Shown here: piece by piece, positions 58,060 through 64,000 of the stretch
Position numbering within the stretch: the first letter of the stretch is position 1
Layout: every line of letters begins with the position of its first letter
Origin: Alitta virens
Taxonomy: Eukaryota > Annelida > Polychaeta > Phyllodocida > Nereididae
Reading direction: 5' to 3'
DNA length: 64,000 nt
NCBI GenBank assembly: GCA_932294295.1
Contig: OW028584.1
Span: 4,265,407-4,329,406 of the forward strand
The notes under the pieces: generated by a model
What the model saw: only the letters and a program-made list of their open reading frames with translations
Databases searched by the model: none
What the model was told of the DNA's origin: nothing
Translations under genes and position numbers: made by a program

Positions 58060-58250
58060 ATGTTTCAATATTATGAACAACACCCACAGAATTGATTTCA
58101 CAGTTGTTATCTAACCGGACATGAAATTAAAGATAAAACTATTTTGGGAGTAGTTTCATTTTATATGAGTTGTAATGACTTCTAACTCATCCCAGTTGCA
58201 TTTGATCTGGATTTTATACTATGTAATTTGATGTCAAAGACTGGTTTATT
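58060..58250 (+). repeat. Dispersed repeat family R4, copy 1
   Basis: It shares gaacaacacccacagaattg, taaccggacatga and agtttcattttatatgagtt with the tandem units at 61856-62225. Confidence 0.5.
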
Positions 58251-58407
58251 TAAAAGCGAACAATTGAACTGAGATTTAAATGTAAAATTGTGATTTTGCA
58301 GAATTGATTACAGTTTGACTGATTTTTGTATTCATTAATGCATGCATATGTATTAACGTTTGTTGCAATAGAATTATTTATTTATTAATTTTAATAAGAG
58401 TCTTCAG

Positions 58408-58503
58408 TTATGAGACACACAGACCCTGAGGACTTAGCAATTATACCCTTGGTAGACCTGTTCAAGAATGAGCTTTCCAGGGAGAAAATTACCAAACTCT
58501 ACG
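58408..58503 (+). CDS. Gene C exon (unrecognised protein)
   Basis: Acceptor gagtcttcag, donor ctacg/gtacag. The frame reads MRHTDPEDLAIIPLVDLFKN then ELSREKITKLY. The Met may be the start or an internal residue, because the exon begins two bases before it at a plausible acceptor. It ends with one base of a codon, and the exon at 59349 begins with the other two, giving KLY-E-TVTQINF. Coding character is strong (acidic and amphipathic helices). Product not recognised. Confidence 0.6.
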
Positions 58504-59078
58504 GTACAGTTATTCTTTTTTCCATTGTTTCTTTTCACATAATACATAAGTACTAGTCAGGAAGAAGATATCCTTAGGTTTCAGAAAATGTTTTAATGTT
58601 AAAAACCGGATGAAAATTGGCACAGTTATTAAAGAAAGTGTACTAGTAAGTCAGATCATTAGAATTGCCTGCACTTGCTGTATTCGAGTGGCAATGGCTA
58701 CGCTGCTTCAGGCCCGATCACTTTTGGCTGCCTATCAATCCCAGCACAGTACGGCTCATATGCAATGGCTAAATGCTGTATGAGGATTTGTACTGTAGCT
58801 CACTAAATTAGCACTGAGTGGTATAAAGCTCATTACACAATTATCTGCATGGGGCTGAGCACTCAACAGTCACTGTGGACAAGTACCCATTTACACCTGG
58901 GTGGAGTGGAGTTGTGGTTTTAGGAGGATCTAAACAGTTCCTCCATGTCATGGCTCAGTTCGAACCCATAGCCATGCCCATCCACACCTTATCAACTTAT
59001 TTACTAGTTTTACATGATATGACACATAATATTATATATCTACTGCACCTTTTATCATGTATATACCATAACCTAACT

Positions 59079-59268
59079 GGGCAGAGGCCTAACTCAGAGG
59101 TAGCGCTCTGGGCTTCCAACCACTGGGTCCCGGGTTCGATTCCCGGTCGAGCCTAAGTTGGATGGCTGTTTCATCCTTCGTCTCATTGCCATGGTCTCTG
59201 CCTGTCCTAATTAGCCCAATTGGTACAGAAATACAGGACGTAAAGCCCTAATCACCCACCCCCACCCA
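59079..59268 (+). mobile_element. tRNA-derived SINE, copy 2
   Basis: The head gcctaactcagaggtagcgc and the perfect B box gggttcgattcccgg are clear. The anticodon arm is ctgggcttccaaccactgg. The body follows copy 1 (gttggatggctgtttcatcc, aatacaggacgtaaagccct), ending in a CCCACC-rich tail. The target-site duplication ccataacctaact / ccataacataact (59066-59078, 59269-59281) has one mismatch. It lies in the gene C intron, in gene orientation. Confidence 0.9.
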
Positions 59269-59348
59269 CCATAACATAACTAACAGAGAGTTACTTAGCA
59301 ATATTTATAGATGCTTTTCTGTAATATAATATGGAAAGGTACTCACAG

Positions 59349-59476
59349 AAACAGTGACGCAGATCAACTTCAATGCAGGAGTGAGAGAGCTTGAACTATT
59401 GTGTTCCAGGAAGTTATTTGATGCTCACATGACTGGTGGATACATTAACATAAGTGTATGGCGACTGGATTGGCAG
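59349..59476 (+). CDS. Gene C exon (unrecognised protein)
   Basis: Acceptor tactcacag, donor tggcag/gtatta, 128 nt. It reads TVTQINFNAGVRELELLCSR then KLFDAHMTGGYINISVWRLD and WQ, and ends in phase 0. The phase match with 58408-58503 across an 845-bp intron is exact. No family recognised, and I cannot follow the gene further downstream. Confidence 0.65.
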
Positions 59477-59639
59477 GTATTAATGAGGCCAACATTAACA
59501 TCATTTTGTCAAGCCTGGCCTTATAAGGAGTGCAGCAAAGGGACGTGGTTAGGTCATGGTTAAGCATTAATTAAGCAGTAATTTGACACATAGGGAGTAG
59601 GTGGGAGTAGGGAAATGAGATATCAGGAACACTGAGACA

Positions 59640-59945
59640 AACCCCTTAGTGTCAAACCCCAGTAAAGTTTAGAATACAGGCCTTTAGAGATTTAGCCCTC
59701 TAAGGTCCTGGGCCTCCACGCGGCGAGGGTGGAAACACTTGGGGTGAAGTCCTCTATCCCCAGTGGCTAAAACAGGACAGTGCGCATTGCACAAGCTGCT
59801 CCAGCTATCCAACGCAGACAATTATTGATTTTTAACATGCTTCTGGTTTCTACTACCAACTATAGATAATCAATCTTACCTCTACATAGCCCACTCAGGT
59901 GCTGATGAGGCGTTAAACAATAACACTAACTAACTAACTAACTTA
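59640..59945 (+). mobile_element. Probable SINE or LINE 3' end with ACTA tail
   Basis: A moderately GC-rich block (ggtcctgggcctccacgcgg, cgagggtggaaacacttggg, gtgaagtcctctatccccag) ends caggtgctgatgaggcgtta, aacaataa and a cactaactaactaact tail. The gcgttaaacaa ending plus a short tandem tail is characteristic of invertebrate SINEs and their partner LINEs. I see no clear A and B boxes. Confidence 0.6.
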
Positions 59946-60002
59946 GCCTTTAGAGATTTAGGCCAACACAACATGACCAACAGAATATTGCATTACAATA
60001 TG

Positions 60003-60352
60003 AAATTAAAAGAGATTGGTTTCACTTTTGAATCATGAGGACTGAGTATTTATTATGTGTTGCTGCATTATGATTGTTATAGCAATCATCTACTGCATTG
60101 CCCTACTGAAGTTCACTTAGTTTGGCACAGGCAGGCTTTTGCGTGGTCATACTGTGTGCATTGACGTATAATATGTCCATGCTGTATGTACCCACATGTA
60201 TATATAAATAATCCAATGTCACGTTATGACATTCATATGTACGGTGATAATCAGAACTAAAAATGTAAACTCTTCCACTATAATCATGTGTTATATTTGT
60301 AATAAATACTCAGTCCTCATGATTCAAAAGTGAAACCAATCTCTTTTAATTT
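60003..60352. repeat. Element bounded by a perfect 53-bp inverted repeat
   Basis: 60003-60055 (starting aaattaaaagagattggttt) and 60300-60352 are exact reverse complements over 53 bp, with a 244-bp spacer. Either a recent MITE or an inverted duplication. The right arm falls in a segment that is also present, diverged, at 61080-61140. Confidence 0.85.
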
Positions 60353-60552
60353 GTTGCACTATGTCCTTGTTGTATTTTATACAATCAAACTTTGAGTGGG
60401 TGATGTATTTGCAGTGTATAAAAATAGGATATCCTGGATTAAGCATGAAATCAGTATTTGTTTCATTTTAGTTTCATGTGTGGTCACACATCTTTACACC
60501 TCGTGTTTTGAAAAGAGGGTCAAAATATCTCAAATGATATGTGGTAAATTAA
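60068..60552 (+). repeat. Local direct duplication, unit 1
   Basis: It matches 60885-61348 in order: ctactgcattgcc, ctactgaa, tttagtttggca, tggtcatactgtg, gtataatatgtcc, atatataaataat, tatgacattc, gtgaaaccaatct, ttgttgcactat, tccttgttgt, gagtgggtgat, gaaaagagggtcaa. Spacing is about 800 bp. Confidence 0.8.
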
Positions 60553-60884
60553 GTATATATTATATATCTGGAAAATTAGGTACTGTGCAGACATCTATAC
60601 TTACTTGTGTTAAATAATGCTGACCATACATAAGGTAGGGACCCGAAACTGCTGTAAGGTATGCACAACTATAATATATATATCCTATATCTGATGTGGG
60701 AAACCAGTTATGCCCTGCTTTTAGAATTTTTGTTAAATGAAAAGAGTGTCTATAATTGTTCCCCATCCTCCCCTTTATCTCTACAATATATCGTGTCTAA
60801 TATGGTACAGTATACTTCATTCAGAACTACCGTGCAAGACATTAAATTTTGTTGTGATTATGTGTTCCTGCATTAGCATTTATT

Positions 60885-61348
60885 ATATTGTTACTGCAAT
60901 CACCTACTGCATTGCTCTACTGAAATTGATTTAGTTTGGCATATTTGTGCATGGTCATACTGTGTTCATGGATGTATAATATGTCCCTGCCGTATGAACC
61001 TTAATATACACAATATATATAAATAATCAAACAACACTTTATGACATTCGTATGTATGGTAATATGCAGAATCATGCTTTATGAAAGTGAAACCAATCTG
61101 TTTTCATCAAACACTCTATCCTAATTTGTTGCACTATATCCTTGTTGTGCGATATTATACAATCACAATTGGAGTGGGTGATAGGACATAACTGCAGTTT
61201 TTAACAAAGAGGATATGCTGGACTAAAAATGAAATCATTATTCCTTTCATTCTGAAATATTGGACCTGGCTTCATTCATGTATGCACACCTCTACCCCAT
61301 GTTTGAAAAGAGGGTCAATATATCTATAAAACGATATGTAAATTAAAA
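60885..61348 (+). repeat. Local direct duplication, unit 2
   Basis: The diverged second unit of the duplication starting at 60068. It lacks the inverted arm found at 60003-60055. Confidence 0.8.
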
Positions 61349-61855
61349 TGATATGCAAATTAAATAGATATGTTGTAGGGACGTTGTTAAAACACTACTG
61401 GAAATAATATCAGCAATGTTTCGGCAATGTTGCAGAAATGTTTGGGTAATCTACTCTGCATTTCATGACATTCTTACAACTTCTGTGTAATGGAACAGCA
61501 ACAAATTTGCAAGCTGAAAATGACCTAAAACACACCAGGGCAGCAGTGTTTCAGTTCAGCTCCTCAACTAGGGCAAAGGATTTAGTTTTTGTCTTATTTC
61601 ATAAAACATTTCTGAAATATGTCAACATGACAAACAAAACATGCAATTAGATTATAAAAAATTTGAAATTTATTAATTTATTTGGGTGAGGGCATTGTGT
61701 TCATGTTCTGCTCCAGAAATTTTATTTTTCAATTATCCACCCACTCATTGGATACATAATACTTTCCAACTTTTTGTTGTTGAGGATGATTAATATTATT
61801 GAGATAAAACTATTTTTTACTGTATTATCACTATACTTCTGCACATTGCTTAATT

Positions 61856-62225
61856 ACATCTGACATCCAACATTGATATCCTGGTTAGTTCATGTTGAAC
61901 ACCCACAGAGTTGGTGATAAAGTTATCTATAAAAAGGACATGTGACTGTTAAGCTTATCAAAGTGGTTCCATTTTATGTATTGTATTCAATTATAATTCA
62001 TGTGACTCATGCACCAGCCTTAGTCCTTTTTCTACTATATAGTCTGACATCATACATTGATATTCTGGTTAGAGTATGTTGAACACTCACAGAATAATCA
62101 TTGCTATTTGTATATCTAATAGGATAAGAAATAATTTGACTTGTGAGTTTTCAGAGTGGTTCCATTTTATGTATTGTATTCAATTATTAATCACTGTGAC
62201 AACTGCATTGGTTAGTCCTATACTA
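61856..62225 (+). repeat. Tandem pair of family R4, unit about 185 bp
   Basis: The units 61856-62035 and 62040-62225 share tctgacatc, acattgatat, ctggttag, tatgttgaacac, cacagaat/cacagagt, agtggttccattttatgtat and tgtattcaattat. A third, diverged copy lies at 58060-58250. Confidence 0.8.
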
Positions 62226-62484
62226 ATAATGGTTATTAATGGCGCAGATCACGATAGGATTAGACAGACTTAATGAAGAGTATATAATGCATACATCCTC
62301 CTAAAATGGACTTGCAGGCTGCTGTATCATGGTAGGCAATGGCGAGCAAGTCATGTGGTCACGTCCGCCCCCTCTCATGCAGCGCGCAAATATATTTTAT
62401 CAGTTATGAAATAAATCAGTTAGTTCAGAGTCTTGTTCAGTACTATCAGTAATTACAATTGAGCATTGAACTAAGCCCTTTGGG

Positions 62485-62605
62485 TTCTATCTATATATCT
62501 ACCTATATATATCTATCTATCTATCTATCTATCTTCCTATCTATATATCTATTTATCCTTTCTTTCTTTCTTTCTTTCTTTCTTTCATTTCTTCTTTTTT
62601 TTTCT
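62485..62605. repeat. CTAT then CTTT microsatellite
   Basis: atctatctatct followed by tctttctttctttc. Confidence 0.95.
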
Positions 62606-62649
62606 ACACAAAATTACTTCCATGCAGTTATAAAGCAATGTTAAGTGGT

Positions 62650-64000
62650 TTTGACAACAGTTCACTTGACACTGGTGGTTTGTTCACAATTGACGCAATT
62701 ACATATTAGAAAAAATTGCGTTAAAAACTTAACTTCATGCGCTTCCAACACACTTTTTATTCTTTACCACACAATAACAATTGGTTTATTTTCCACAGTT
62801 GGACAAGTAGGTACGTGCATTTTTGACAACAAATCATTAATTTACTCTTAAATTATTATTTGGATTTCCATTGTCTACCATGGAGGATGGCATGCAGCAG
62901 CATACCCATGGCAGATTACAGAAATTACACTGTGAACTTTTGACTATAGACTTGTGAACTTATGTTTTCACAAAATCTGAAGTGCAGTGCATTATAATTT
63001 GGCAAACACTATTTATAGTGATTGGTGATGTACCCAAAGATAGTCTCAGTAACAATACAATTTGGTCCAGAACTTTTTAAAACATGCACATAAACAGTTT
63101 CTGCAACATTTTATGGATATCATCATAACAATATAGCACCAGGGTTTGTGGAACGTAGCAATACAGCAATTTTAATTTAGCAATTTATAGTTATTATTAT
63201 TATCCAAAACTGACACATCTCAACCATTATTATCATACAGGTCCACAAGCACGAAATGTAGATTTCTAAATTTCTAAATCATTGTACTTTCAACCCTTTG
63301 CCATGACAGTTAGTTCGTACTTTTCCCATAATAATGGAAAACATGAAAAAATTGCTATTCAACTTTTGAGGGCCACTGCCTCTCCCTAGCCAGTGCGACG
63401 CTGATTGTCCATGGAAGGGGTTTTATTTCACTGTTACTTAATTGCTTAATAAGACGATTTCAAAGTCAAGCTCTTCCAAAACCTTTGAAATCTGAATAAA
63501 TTCAGACTTTCATTAGAGCTTGGATGAACTAGAGAAGGATTGGACAATTCGATACTTCAAAGGTTCACACTGCGTTTCGCTACCGTCCTAATGACGGTAA
63601 TGTAATTGACCCAAGTTTTATAACTACCCCTCACTGATTTCACTGGGAAACAATGGAAAGGGGTGCTAAATATGTATTCATATCGGCTGACATGCATATA
63701 TTTCCTCTGCACACAGTATAAACTTGACATTTTTTTCCTTTGTTTTTCAGACTTAAATTGTATGTCTGTAGGCAACTAAGTTTTTGGAAAGATCTTTATC
63801 AAAATGTTAAGACACTTGTGCAAATCTGCTGAAAATTAGGCATCTTTAAAGGTCTGTATTTCCGTTCGACAACTTACGACGATTAAGGCATAATAACCAG
63901 CATGAAGTAAAGGTTTTCATCTTATCAAAATGAATATTGTCTGAACTTACATGATTAAGATAACATATTTCATAAAAATATTTGTTCTAATTGCCTTGAG
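62650..64000. other. No gene seen
   Basis: AT-rich. A weak copy of the gctgctgcagcag repeat lies at 62883-62925 (atgcagcagcatacc). No supported coding exon. Confidence 0.5.

Noticed and set aside
59085..59155. Functional tRNA-Gly gene
   Set aside because: The A and B boxes are good, but the acceptor stem does not pair, and the block is followed by a SINE body with a target-site duplication. The second copy is the same family.
61465..61650. 61-codon frame (LQLLCNGTATNLQAENDLKH)
   Set aside because: It looks somewhat protein-like, but it has no convincing donor or acceptor and no phase link to gene C.

Overview
The window looks like nuclear DNA of an AT-rich animal genome, most likely an aquatic invertebrate. 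The evidence is GT-AG split genes with long introns, tRNA-derived SINEs with target-site duplications, decayed LINE reverse transcriptases, pogo/Tigger-like termini, dense tetranucleotide microsatellites and many long G or C runs. The sequence alone does not fix the phylum. There is no operon structure, and I found no rRNA, no functional tRNA gene and no CRISPR array.

Three split genes can be assembled from splice sites and phase. Gene A (minus strand, 25509 to 10705) has three coding exons: 25463-25509, 23366-25033 and 10705-11159. It encodes a protein of about 723 residues with a helical N-terminal region, two to three ankyrin repeats and a C-terminal Mab-21/cGAS-like nucleotidyltransferase (cGLR-like) domain. 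The GS motif, an E-x-D pair and the third acidic residue are all present. As printed, the reading frame is broken by one in-frame TGA and two single-base shifts. A TATA box and three CRE-like sites spaced 21-22 bp apart lie just upstream of its start codon. Gene B (minus strand, about 51308 to 46778) is a second ankyrin gene. It includes a 35-nt microexon and a large last exon with five near-identical 123-bp (41-residue) ankyrin repeats. Gene C (plus strand) is represented by two phase-matched exons, 58408-58503 and 59349-59476, of a protein I do not recognise. A few isolated candidate exons (19907-20092, 18485-18639, 29155-29241, 36279-36374, 36749-36842) lie on the minus strand.

The layout runs as follows. 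1-5000 holds microsatellites and a 2.4-kb-spaced duplicated segment. 5000-10700 is mostly non-coding, with a 14-bp minisatellite. 10705-25509 is gene A, whose 12.2-kb intron 2 is full of repeats. 25700-46600 is largely non-coding and rich in dispersed repeats, with a PHD-finger relic at 40250. 46778-51308 is gene B, lying between two copies of a Tigger-like element. 49900-57911 also contains four LINE reverse-transcriptase fragments. 58400-59480 is gene C with a SINE in its intron. 59640-64000 holds repeats, including a 53-bp perfect inverted repeat.

The most interesting item is gene A, an ankyrin plus cGAS-like nucleotidyltransferase fusion that would fit an innate-immune nucleotide-second-messenger sensor. 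Gene B lies about 21 kb upstream on the same strand. The repeated single-base frame breaks at otherwise well-behaved exons suggest either consensus errors in the assembly or recent pseudogenisation.
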